Made by a program: the position numbers and the translations under genes. A model generated the notes under the pieces. The model made no database searches, had not been told where the DNA came from, and saw only the letters and a list, made by a program, of their open reading frames with translations. This document shows, piece after piece, positions 1-7,606 of a stretch of DNA of 14,686 bases (position 1 is the first letter of the stretch; each line of letters opens with the position of its first letter). Source of the stretch: Candidatus Heimdallarchaeota archaeon (GTDB taxonomy: Archaea; Asgardarchaeota; Heimdallarchaeia; JABLTI01); contig DAOVHJ010000021.1 in the NCBI GenBank assembly GCA_030671945.1, forward strand, positions 1-14,686. The letters run 5' to 3'.

Positions 1-51
1 ATAAAGGAAATACCAAACGTCAAAGATGTAACAATGAAGGCTATTGAATAA
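1..51 (+). CDS. C-terminal end of an unidentified protein (5' end outside window)
   Basis: Reading frame 1 is open from the first base and ends at a TAA at 49-51, giving the 16-residue tail IKEIPNVKDVTMKAIE. The phrase 'IPNVKDVTM' has the flavour of the last strand of a small alpha/beta ferredoxin-like domain (as in Lrp/AsnC sensor domains or aEF-1beta), but 16 residues are too few to name a family. The frame is followed directly by an A-run and a hairpin, and it converges on the aIF5A gene, which supports its being a real gene end. Identity is unknown. Confidence 0.5.
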   Translation: MKEIPNVKDVTMKAIE

Positions 52-86
52 GAAAAAAAATAATCGAAAGGTCGATTTGTCGACCA
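52..86 (-). terminator. Hairpin plus T-tract ending the aIF5A transcript
   Basis: A perfect 6-bp inverted repeat, GGTCGA (70-75) and TCGACC (80-85), encloses a 4-base loop between two convergent genes. Read on the - strand the hairpin is followed by TTTCGATTATTTTTTTT, a strong T-tract suited to archaeal U-rich termination. On the + strand the following sequence is only moderately T-rich, so its role for the upstream + gene is less clear. Confidence 0.55.
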
Positions 87-103
87 ATCTTTGATTTGTT
101 ACT

Positions 104-529
104 TTAGATATCTAATTCTTTTACACGATTCACTGTGAATCGATTCATAACAATCCAATATTCTACTTCTGCAGTTTTACCTGCACCAACAATCTCTTCA
201 AGTTTCTTGAGATGCTCTTCATTTTCTGGTTTTGGAATAGAAAGTGTTTCAAACGTTTCTTTATCCATAACAGACATTTCCTCGCCTTCCAAGGTTATTA
301 CTTGAGCATTTCTTTTATCAATAATTGGTACTTGAACCTTATATGTCGATGGCATAACAATAGACCTTTTTTTCTTGTCAAAAAGCCCTATTACTTCCAT
401 TCTAATTTTCGCATGACCATGTTTCCCTGTTTTTGAATGGCTTAAATCTAAAACCATACATGGTTCTTCATCTGCTAAAATATAACTTCCCCTTTTAATG
501 GAATTTGCATCTGTTGGTCGGCTAGACAT
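104..529 (-). CDS. eif5a: Translation initiation/elongation factor aIF5A
   Basis: Archaeal homologue of eIF5A. It binds the ribosome near the P/E site and helps form difficult peptide bonds, and acts after its lysine is converted to hypusine (deoxyhypusine in some archaea). The N-terminal SH3-like domain carries the modification loop SKTGKHGHAK, with the target lysine in GKHG at residue 36. The C-terminal OB fold (about residues 72-141) ends in the expected YWIVMNRFTVNRVKELDI segment. I chose the ATG at 529, giving 141 residues, over an in-frame GTG three codons upstream, because MSSRPTDANSIKRGSYI matches the usual family N-terminus and a TATA-like box lies about 22 bases upstream. The gene is monocistronic, divergent from the large surface protein, and followed by a hairpin terminator. 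Length and motifs are normal for the family. Confidence 0.95.
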   Translation of the reverse strand: MSSRPTDANSIKRGSYILADEEPCMVLDLSHSKTGKHGHAKIRMEVIGLFDKKKRSIVMPSTYKVQVPIIDKRNAQVITLEGEEMSVMDKETFETLSIPKPENEEHLKKLEEIVGAGKTAEVEYWIVMNRFTVNRVKELDI

Positions 530-544
530 AATGTTCACACTTTT

Positions 545-557
545 ATTTTTATATTTG
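545..557 (-). promoter_or_regulatory. Probable TATA box of aIF5A
   Basis: On the - strand the sequence CAAATATAAAAAT lies about 16-28 bases before the chosen ATG at 529. That spacing would place the transcription start at or within a few bases of the ATG, so the mRNA may be leaderless. No clear Shine-Dalgarno sequence is seen. This is inferred from base composition and position in an AT-rich genome. Confidence 0.4.
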
Positions 558-684
558 AATTGCGATATCCAACATTAAAGTCTTTTTGTTGTTGAGGTTT
601 TTTTTCGTCGAAATATACTCGAAGCAAACTTTTATCAGCAATTTTTCGTATTTTATTAATATAGATTAAAACATTATATTATGC

Positions 685-698
685 AATTATTTAAAAAA
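685..698 (+). promoter_or_regulatory. Probable TATA box of the surface protein gene
   Basis: The stretch AATTATTTAAAAAA sits about 38 bases before the TTG start at 730, leaving room for a short leader that contains the purine-rich ribosome binding site AAAGAAGTG. The 539-729 gap between the divergent aIF5A and surface protein genes is otherwise AT-rich, with no recognisable RNA or operator. Confidence 0.35.
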
Positions 699-729
699 GT
701 AAGTAATGAATCTAAAGAAGTGAATAGTA

Positions 730-3621
730 TTGATAAAAAAAGACAAATTACCATTAATCATTGGTTTAACTCTTCTTGTTTTTTTGATTAGTGGATTTTG
801 TCAATATTCAAATGATAATAAACCAATTGATGCTTTCTCAGAAAGTCTAATTTATGAAGATAATGGCTCTCAACCAATATTGTTTCCAACCAATGGAAGC
901 AATCAAAGTGATGCAGAAACTGGTGGAGATGCAGGAAATACCACTGCTTTTGCTACATATATTTCTCCTGGAGAATATAATGGTACACTAGCTTCAGAAG
1001 ACAAAGATTATTATTCCTTTTCAGTTGTAAAAGGGAATATCATCAATGTCACTATGATCCCACATAATCCAATAATGAATTTTGATCTAACATTATATAC
1101 ACCGGAGTTTGATCCACATCAAAATCTAAGAGATGCAGGTTTACGAGAAACAGTGATTAGATCATCAAGATCAACTGATAACTTTACGATACTTATTGCT
1201 CCTGCAAGTGTAAGTGATGTAGGCAATTATAGTTTTGTAATTTCATTGATTAACCAGAATGATTTTAATTCAGGAACAGATGCAGGAAATTCGTTTGGTG
1301 ATTCTTTATCTATTTCTTCAGGAATCTCAAATGGAACATTCGTGTGGGGAAGCGATGTTGAAGATTTCTATCAAATCTCATTGGTTAAAGGAGAAATCAT
1401 CAGCATTTATTTGGTTCCTTTGAATACAACAAATGTTGATATTGAATTCTATGATGAGAATCCTACTTTACTTGATTTTTCAGATAATATAATAGGTATT
1501 GATGAGTCAATTTACTACTCAATTAGTGTTCCTGGTGAATATCGTCTGCGAGTAAATCTTATAGATAATATTGGTTCTGATGTCATTATACCATACAACA
1601 TTTCGATTACTCTTACAACACAAAATGATGCGAATGCTGGTACAGATGCTGGAAATACCCCTGATGATGCTCATTTTATTATACCTCTTGCGAATTCCAA
1701 ATTTAATGGACGTCTTGTTGTTGATGGAGATTTAAATGACTACTATGAATTTTCAGTAGATCAACAATCCATCATATCTGTTTTCTTAGAAGTTCCTCAA
1801 ACAGCCAATTTTGACCTTATTATTTATAATTCGGAAATTATTGAGATTTATTCTTCCAATAATGCAGAAGCAGGTGCAGATGAAACTATAATTGGTGAAG
1901 TATTGACTAATGGAACATATTTTATCAAAGTTGAATTCAAATATGAAGGAGAAGCAGAAGGAAGTTATGCTTACAATCTAATTGTAAGTCTTCAAAAAGA
2001 TGTAGCAAATCCTAATGGTACGCTAGGAGATTGGCAAGACATTTTACTTAAAATTATTTCATATGCAATTGTCCCAATTTTGCTAATAGTGATTGTTATC
2101 TTCTTCATTTACGAGTACACTGATGCTAGGATTCCATTAATTTCTAATAGACTTGATAAAATCTTTAGAAAGGAAAACAAGGTTGATGATGTAAGATCTC
2201 TCAAATATACGGTTCGTGTTAGAGATGAACAAATCAGTTCTTTACGAGAAGAGATGATAGAGAAAGATTCAAAACGAGCCAAAGATCTTGAATCGCTTCA
2301 TCGTTTAGAAGAAGATCAAAAAACAAAAGAAAAAGTTCTTTCAAAGCTTCGTGAAGAAAGCACAGATTTTAAAACACAACTAGATGATCTTCAAGCTGTA
2401 AATGATGATCTTGCGAACATAATAGATAGTACTATTCGGAGACAATTATCAAAATCAAGTAAACCGAAACAAAAAGCAAAAATTACTGCTGTGACAGCTT
2501 TGATTTGGCTTTCAGAAGAACGTTTGGTGAAATACATAAACTCAGTCCCATTATTGAATGAACGATATATTCATGATAAATCCAAAAACTTCATTCTTAC
2601 TAAAGAATTTGCTCGAGAGACTGTTAGACAAGCATATTGGAAGAGGGTCGGAGCAATGCATTTGAAGAAAATCAAACAAGTGAAAGTACCAAGTTTAGCA
2701 GAGGATACTAATATTGAAATCGACACCTTAAAGGAAATTCTTCGAGAACTTGTTGAGAGAAAAGAAATTCGAGCACCAATCCATATGGATAAGACATCGC
2801 TTCTGTTATCTGTTTCAGATGAATTGATTTCAGAACTAAGTGATATTGCTCAATCTATGCCGATCATTCACTTAAAAGAAATCTCCAAATCATATGATAC
2901 TACTGTTGATAGTGCAAAAGTAATTTTTGAGAAAATTGCTGAAGAAGGTTATACTAAGGGCGAATTTATTGATGAAAGCACTTTCATTGTTTATGCATTA
3001 TTTGCGGATAAAATCATACATGATGGGAGTGTAAAAATATCAACAATTGCTCAAGAAAATAATTTAGTTGGTCTTGAAGAAGAAGTCAAAATCATTATTG
3101 AAAAACTAATTCAAGCTGGTAATTTTGAAGGACACTTCCTAACAGATGACATGTTCTTATGCTTTACTAATTTAACAGATCAACTAAAGCAATTGATGGC
3201 TACAAATATTGAAGATCTTTCTAAGGGAGACACCAGAAGAGTTGTTTTTGATACTGGCAGTGTTGTGGAATCAGTGGTAAAAGAACGACTTATTCTTGGC
3301 ATCCATGAAACTGATGACATAGACATTCTACCGAGATATCAAGATGTCATTGGATCTAAAGAATTAGGTAGAATACTTAGAGCAGCAGAAGATGTGAAAA
3401 TCACTTTGCCTTCAAATATCGAATTGAAAAGCTTGAATAGATATTGGGCTCAGAAAATCAAGCACACAAAACCTGGCGAGCTTCCATATATTCCATCTCA
3501 TGATGAATCCAGAGAATTTCTCTTTGAAGCTAATAGAGCTTTAAATCGATTGCTTTCACAAACAATTCCTTCCAAATGGAAGAAACTAATCGCTACAAAA
3601 TTACTAGGAGAAAATAAATAA
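730..3621 (+). CDS. Single-span surface protein: PPC-like repeats, TM, coiled coil, winged helices
   Basis: No known gene is recognised; the layout is clear. Residues 1-25 are a signal peptide (KK, then a hydrophobic core). Residues 59-423 hold three PPC-like beta-sandwich repeats, each opening with GxDAGN (65, 182, 304) followed by D-x-Y-x-F/I-S/D motifs. A membrane span lies at 437-462, followed by basic residues, so the ectodomain faces outward and the rest inward. Residues 485-565 are heptad-rich coiled coil. Residues 650-815 contain three winged-helix-like units ending in 'LVERKEIRAPI', 'IAEEGYTKGEFID' and 'LIQAGNFEGHFLTDD'. A helical domain of unknown type fills 830-963. Thirteen N-x-S/T sequons lie before residue 432 and only one after 465, which supports the topology. 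The start is TTG; an in-frame stop at 721 rules out any upstream ATG. It may be a surface sensor or adaptor that recruits cytoplasmic partners, which is inference. Confidence 0.8.
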   Translation: MIKKDKLPLIIGLTLLVFLISGFCQYSNDNKPIDAFSESLIYEDNGSQPILFPTNGSNQSDAETGGDAGNTTAFATYISPGEYNGTLASEDKDYYSFSVVKGNIINVTMIPHNPIMNFDLTLYTPEFDPHQNLRDAGLRETVIRSSRSTDNFTILIAPASVSDVGNYSFVISLINQNDFNSGTDAGNSFGDSLSISSGISNGTFVWGSDVEDFYQISLVKGEIISIYLVPLNTTNVDIEFYDENPTLLDFSDNIIGIDESIYYSISVPGEYRLRVNLIDNIGSDVIIPYNISITLTTQNDANAGTDAGNTPDDAHFIIPLANSKFNGRLVVDGDLNDYYEFSVDQQSIISVFLEVPQTANFDLIIYNSEIIEIYSSNNAEAGADETIIGEVLTNGTYFIKVEFKYEGEAEGSYAYNLIVSLQKDVANPNGTLGDWQDILLKIISYAIVPILLIVIVIFFIYEYTDARIPLISNRLDKIFRKENKVDDVRSLKYTVRVRDEQISSLREEMIEKDSKRAKDLESLHRLEEDQKTKEKVLSKLREESTDFKTQLDDLQAVNDDLANIIDSTIRRQLSKSSKPKQKAKITAVTALIWLSEERLVKYINSVPLLNERYIHDKSKNFILTKEFARETVRQAYWKRVGAMHLKKIKQVKVPSLAEDTNIEIDTLKEILRELVERKEIRAPIHMDKTSLLLSVSDELISELSDIAQSMPIIHLKEISKSYDTTVDSAKVIFEKIAEEGYTKGEFIDESTFIVYALFADKIIHDGSVKISTIAQENNLVGLEEEVKIIIEKLIQAGNFEGHFLTDDMFLCFTNLTDQLKQLMATNIEDLSKGDTRRVVFDTGSVVESVVKERLILGIHETDDIDILPRYQDVIGSKELGRILRAAEDVKITLPSNIELKSLNRYWAQKIKHTKPGELPYIPSHDESREFLFEANRALNRLLSQTIPSKWKKLIATKLLGENK

Positions 3622-3666
3622 GAAAATCCTTAGGATATTTGTCCTAAGGTTAATTTATCTTTTTTA
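3622..3666. terminator. Bidirectional hairpin terminator between convergent genes
   Basis: A perfect 8-bp inverted repeat, CCTTAGGA (3628-3635) and TCCTAAGG (3642-3649), with a 6-base loop fills the 45-base gap between the surface protein gene and the M48 peptidase gene. On the + strand it is followed by TTAATTTATCTTTTTT; on the - strand by TTTTC and further T-rich sequence. It can therefore serve both convergent transcripts. Confidence 0.65.
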
Positions 3667-6123
3667 TCAAGGAACAATGTATGCTAATTCTTTTCGATTT
3701 TGCATACGCATTAACATTCGTTCAATGAAAGATATAGATGGTTTGTAAATCAATTTAATTGAGTCTTCGTAAAGGTATAAGAATTCTAGACGTTTTATGG
3801 TGACTTCCTTCTCCTCATCTAAGGATTCAACTTTAAGGATTTCCTCTGCAACATCTGTCACTTTTCCTTTTAATAAAGTATCAAGATCGTCTTTCGTTTG
3901 AAGTGAAACTGGTTTTCCTTTTAGAGATTCAATAAGTGGTCTTTGTTGCTTCTCTTTTCCTTTCTTAATGTAGACATCAAATGGTTTGAAGGAAATGACA
4001 AATTTCTCTCCACTAATTACTTTTGTTTGATTTTCTACAGTTATTGTTAGTTTACTTTTAGCGAAGCTATTTTCATCTAAATCTATTTTATCTAAATGAG
4101 CTAATCTTGTAACACCTTTTTGTAGCAAGAGAATATCCTTTCCAACAATGCCTTCGAAATAAGCTAAAGGCATTCCAGGAACTCTCAATTCCTTCTCTTC
4201 TTCTTTTCCATTTTCAATGAATTTTGCTTTCAATGAAAACTTTTCCTCGGTATTAATTTCAGTGACAATGCCGATTTTTCCGTCTTTGAAAACTTGTTTC
4301 TGATCTATTGCTATCTCGAAAACTTTGTAGTCACTAGTTGGTATCTCTATCTGTCCATCACTGGTTTTCAGTTTTAACAAAAGTGGAGAAGTTATTTGTT
4401 TAGATACTCCGATTTTTGTTACTGTTCCTTGAATGATATCCTTCTTATCAAGCCTTGATATTGCAACAATTTCCTTGTTTAAGAGATAATTATGCTGATA
4501 GGAAAGATGCGATAAGTTATCATATTTTTTAATTCCTTTCGAGGTATGAGTTGCTTCAAATGTTTCACTGATCAATTCGGATGCCTTATGACGTGCATCT
4601 TGCAAATCCTTTAGAAATGGACGCCTTAGAATTGGTATTAATAGGAAAAAGGGCAATAAAGCTGCTTTGAAGGGACGTAATTTTTCTTGATCTGTTAAAG
4701 CAACAACTCTATAGGCTGATTTTGGGTGACTGGCAACTAAATTAATGAAATTCTCTGCAATGTTTGGTTTGATATAATTCCTATACATGTTTCGTCCGGC
4801 GTCACCAAGGAATCTTAATTTTTCAGCTTTTGTCTGTTCTTTATCAGTTAAGAGATAGACACTAAGACCCATTTCACTAGCTATTCCCTGATAGAATCCA
4901 TCTAGTTTCACTAATGATTTTGCTAAAGCCTTTCCATAACCTGCATTCATTGTCATTTTGTCTGCTCTTCCTTCTAAGAATCTCACAAAGATGTAAGAAA
5001 ATCCTAGTAAAGCAATATTGTAAAGATAATACCACAAGAATTCAAATCCTACATTTGGATCAAAGATATAATCTAATGTTGTTGCTGGAAGTGCAAGTGC
5101 TTTAGTGATTGCAAAAGAAACAATAGAAATACCTAGTAGCCATAACGTGTGTACTTTTTGTGAGTGCGCAAGTTCGTGACCTGCAATTCCTCTTATATCA
5201 TCATCTGTAAAATCATCGAGTTCTCTAGACATAAACGCTATCCGTTTGTCAAAGAAAGCTCCAAATGCAAAAGCATTCAGAATAGGAGCTTTAACCTTTC
5301 CTACTCTTATTTTACTTTTTATTCCTAATTTGTGTCTAACTTCTTCGACCAAATCTAAAACTCTTTTATTTTTTACTTTCTTGACCCCAAACAAAAGATG
5401 TAGCAAAGGTCCAGAGATGAGATACAGAACGAAATTCGCAACAATCATGATTTCATATGTTCCAAAAGAACCAAAGAGTAATCTATCTGCAACTGCTTTA
5501 TCGATTCCACTATAGTAGATGGTTTGAATTCCTGCGTCACCACTAAACTGGTACAAAACAACATATGAAAGTGCAAAAAGCAAGAGGTAGATAATCTGTG
5601 GAGAAGTTAATCTTGAAACCAAGAAGAATCTTCTTCCAAAAAAGATGATACACAATATAAAGAATACATAAATGAAAATATTCCAGGAAATACCAAAAAA
5701 TTGTTGACCTGTTAATCCCCATCTGGTATAGGTTTCTATATTGTAACCTTTGAATGCTACCCACATTTCCATTACTCGTTGCACAGTTCTCCCAATGAGA
5801 ACAACTACATACGAGACTAGCGATGCAATCATTAATTCTCGCCAAACAGGGCTTTCGCGTATAGTCCATACTGAAAAAATCATCAACCAACATAAACCAA
5901 CAAGTATGGCTAATAATGGATCTCGAGTAATACCCTGTACGACACCACCAAAAACACCAGCCAGAAGCATCATTACTAAATCAGGTTCATTTTTCTGTGT
6001 AATTATAGTATACAATTCAGTTAGAATGAATACTCCGCAGATTATTGCTAAGAGATATCCTAAAGTTCCTCCAAGATTATCTCCAGAAAACCAAATTCCT
6101 AGAAGTTCACCAAATGTAGCCAT
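3667..6123 (-). CDS. Large membrane M48-family zinc metallopeptidase with C-terminal extension
   Basis: Membrane-embedded zinc endopeptidase related to HtpX/Ste24, likely acting in membrane protein quality control. The zinc site is complete: HELAH at residues 316-320 and the third ligand E384 in FLEGRAD. The typical downstream SHPKSAYRV element is at 465-473. About seven hydrophobic spans precede the catalytic domain (roughly 20-40, 48-65, 68-86, 96-112, 145-165, 176-195, 222-245), with more near 325-345, 365-382 and 487-503. HtpX proteins are usually near 300 residues, so this 818-residue protein is far longer. Residues 550-790 form a soluble, beta-strand-rich region; its last part (about 735-785, starting GKPVSLQTKDDLDTLLKG) looks like a small Sm/SH3-like barrel, a weak impression. 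The start ATG is preceded by GGTG at a suitable distance. The gene is monocistronic. The substrate is unknown. Confidence 0.88.
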   Translation of the reverse strand: MATFGELLGIWFSGDNLGGTLGYLLAIICGVFILTELYTIITQKNEPDLVMMLLAGVFGGVVQGITRDPLLAILVGLCWLMIFSVWTIRESPVWRELMIASLVSYVVVLIGRTVQRVMEMWVAFKGYNIETYTRWGLTGQQFFGISWNIFIYVFFILCIIFFGRRFFLVSRLTSPQIIYLLLFALSYVVLYQFSGDAGIQTIYYSGIDKAVADRLLFGSFGTYEIMIVANFVLYLISGPLLHLLFGVKKVKNKRVLDLVEEVRHKLGIKSKIRVGKVKAPILNAFAFGAFFDKRIAFMSRELDDFTDDDIRGIAGHELAHSQKVHTLWLLGISIVSFAITKALALPATTLDYIFDPNVGFEFLWYYLYNIALLGFSYIFVRFLEGRADKMTMNAGYGKALAKSLVKLDGFYQGIASEMGLSVYLLTDKEQTKAEKLRFLGDAGRNMYRNYIKPNIAENFINLVASHPKSAYRVVALTDQEKLRPFKAALLPFFLLIPILRRPFLKDLQDARHKASELISETFEATHTSKGIKKYDNLSHLSYQHNYLLNKEIVAISRLDKKDIIQGTVTKIGVSKQITSPLLLKLKTSDGQIEIPTSDYKVFEIAIDQKQVFKDGKIGIVTEINTEEKFSLKAKFIENGKEEEKELRVPGMPLAYFEGIVGKDILLLQKGVTRLAHLDKIDLDENSFAKSKLTITVENQTKVISGEKFVISFKPFDVYIKKGKEKQQRPLIESLKGKPVSLQTKDDLDTLLKGKVTDVAEEILKVESLDEEKEVTIKRLEFLYLYEDSIKLIYKPSISFIERMLMRMQNRKELAYIVP

Positions 6124-6152
6124 TTTTTCGCACCATACGTGTTAAGATGTTG

Positions 6153-6169
6153 AAGTAACAAAATTACTT
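6153..6169. promoter_or_regulatory. Short inverted repeat upstream of the M48 gene
   Basis: AAGTAA (6153-6158) and TTACTT (6164-6169) form a 6-bp inverted repeat with a 5-base spacer, 30-46 bases before the M48 start codon. It lies in the leader or promoter and could be an operator or a small RNA hairpin. In AT-rich DNA this could arise by chance. Confidence 0.2.
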
Positions 6170-6211
6170 TGAAAGTTGTTATGAAGGACACTCATAAACA
6201 TTTCTGCTAGT

Positions 6212-6230
6212 AAATTATTATATTAAAATT
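6212..6230 (-). promoter_or_regulatory. Possible TATA region of the M48 gene
   Basis: On the - strand this stretch reads AATTTTAATATAATAATTT and is the best TATA-like sequence between the hydrogenase terminator and the M48 start. It would leave a leader of about 60-70 bases, which contains the inverted repeat at 6153-6169. Confidence 0.3.
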
Positions 6231-6240
6231 AACTAAACAA

Positions 6241-6278
6241 GATAAAAAAGAAGAGGGATGATTAACATTTGTTAATCA
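6241..6278 (-). terminator. Terminator of the hydBGDA operon
   Basis: An 8-bp perfect hairpin, TGATTAAC (6259-6266) and GTTAATCA (6271-6278), with a 4-base loop begins 11 bases after the hydA stop codon. Read on the - strand it is followed by TCCCTCTTCTTTTTTATC, a pyrimidine and T-rich tail. Position and form fit transcription termination. Confidence 0.6.
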
Positions 6279-6289
6279 AAAAGATGCGA

Positions 6290-7594
6290 TCATTTTGTTC
6301 TTCGTAAGTCAATAGTTATTGCGTGGGTAGAACATGAAATACAGGGATCATAAGATCTAACTAGCATATTAAAGAATAATTCAATCTCATCATCCTTCAT
6401 ATCTGTGAGTTTAGGAGTGAATTTAACTACGTCATCTTCAATTTTGTTTGTATTGTGTGCTGTGGGAGTTATCACATCAACTCTTTGTATAATGCCTTCC
6501 TTATTCACATCGTATGAATGGTTCAGTAGACCCCTTGGTGCTTCGGTAGCGATAGTACCTGTTCCAGCCTTTATTCTGAAGTTTTTATTGTCTTCCTTGG
6601 GTGGTTTCATGATGTACTTGTCTAGAATTTCAATTGCTTCATCTGCACAGTGCATTAACTCAATTACTCGAGCGAGATTATTATTAAATGGATTAAAATC
6701 TGGTAATTTCATTCCGAATTGCTTTATGAGTGCTTTTGCATCATCAGTTAAGAATTTACTATTAATATTTACTCGAGCAAGTGGTGACACATAATAGATT
6801 TCACCATCATTAATAGTTGAAAACTTTGCAGTGGAATATGGTTTCACTTCTTCTTTTATGAAATCCTTCTTATAATCCTCTGGAGGAGTTATTTTGCCAC
6901 TAAGTAAGGACTTGATATCGCCTCGAATGAAAGGATATGTTTTACCATCATAAACTGCAAGTTGTTCAGTTTTGTTCTTAAATTGGGGGATATCTAAGGT
7001 CGCATAAAGGTCAGCTATGGTTTGAGTGCCTTTCTTAAATTCAACGAGTTTATCCTTCATTTCTTCGAGTTGTCTTGTTGTGGGATAATTACCAAAACCA
7101 CCAGGACGAATGTTCACTGGATGAATTTCGCGTCCACCGATCAATGCTTGTAAATCGTTAGCAATCCTCTTCATTCGGAGAATTAATTTGACTTCGTTTG
7201 GATATTTGGGAACCATTTGTATTACTCCATCATAACCCAAGAAATCTGGCAATGCAAGCATCCCAACGTGTAAAATGTGTGATTGTAGATTCTCACCGTG
7301 GTCTAATAACACTCTAAATTCATGAACTTGATCACTTGGAACTATACTCACTGAGCGCTCCAATGCTTCTACAGCAGAAAGTTGATGAGAAGTACTGCAA
7401 ATTGCGCAAATTCTAGACATGATATTAATAGCTTCATCATATTTTCTTCCAACAGCAAATCCCTCAAAGAATCTTGTTCCTTCTACAATTTGCATTTCAA
7501 CGTTTTTGGATTTATTACCATCAATTTCAACTAAAAGATTACCATGCCCTTCTACTCTGCAGATATGCTCTAAATGGAATTTCTTAACAGTCAT
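6290..7594 (-). CDS. hydA: [NiFe]-hydrogenase large (alpha) subunit, group 3b type
   Basis: Catalytic subunit that holds the NiFe(CN)2CO centre, where H2 is split or made. Both nickel-binding motifs are intact: RICAICSTSH with C63 and C66 near the N-terminus, and DPCISCSTH with C418 and C421 near the C-terminus. Ten residues (AITIDLRRTK) follow H424, as expected of a precursor that a HyaD/HycI-type endopeptidase trims after nickel insertion; no such gene is in the window. The 434-residue length fits cytoplasmic group 3 enzymes. It is the last gene of the beta-gamma-delta-alpha operon, 12 bases after hydD, and is preceded by AGGTGTGATC, a good Shine-Dalgarno match. The neighbours point to the NAD(P)-linked sulfhydrogenase type (Pyrococcus hydBGDA) rather than an F420-reducing or Mvh enzyme. 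Confidence 0.96.
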   Translation of the reverse strand: MTVKKFHLEHICRVEGHGNLLVEIDGNKSKNVEMQIVEGTRFFEGFAVGRKYDEAINIMSRICAICSTSHQLSAVEALERSVSIVPSDQVHEFRVLLDHGENLQSHILHVGMLALPDFLGYDGVIQMVPKYPNEVKLILRMKRIANDLQALIGGREIHPVNIRPGGFGNYPTTRQLEEMKDKLVEFKKGTQTIADLYATLDIPQFKNKTEQLAVYDGKTYPFIRGDIKSLLSGKITPPEDYKKDFIKEEVKPYSTAKFSTINDGEIYYVSPLARVNINSKFLTDDAKALIKQFGMKLPDFNPFNNNLARVIELMHCADEAIEILDKYIMKPPKEDNKNFRIKAGTGTIATEAPRGLLNHSYDVNKEGIIQRVDVITPTAHNTNKIEDDVVKFTPKLTDMKDDEIELFFNMLVRSYDPCISCSTHAITIDLRRTK

Positions 7595-7606
7595 CTTTGA
7601 TCACAC

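Noticed and set aside
539..729. A small gene or structured RNA in the aIF5A/surface protein gap
   Set aside because: AT-rich, with no coding frame of note and no convincing stem; only promoter-like elements are supported.
5543..5893. 116-residue - strand frame overlapping the M48 gene
   Set aside because: It lies wholly inside the membrane-spanning part of the M48 gene in a shifted frame; its cysteine- and tyrosine-rich composition is typical of a shadow frame.
5750..6145. 131-residue + strand frame opposite the M48 N-terminus
   Set aside because: Antisense to a well-supported coding region, with no recognisable motif and no promoter or binding site of its own.
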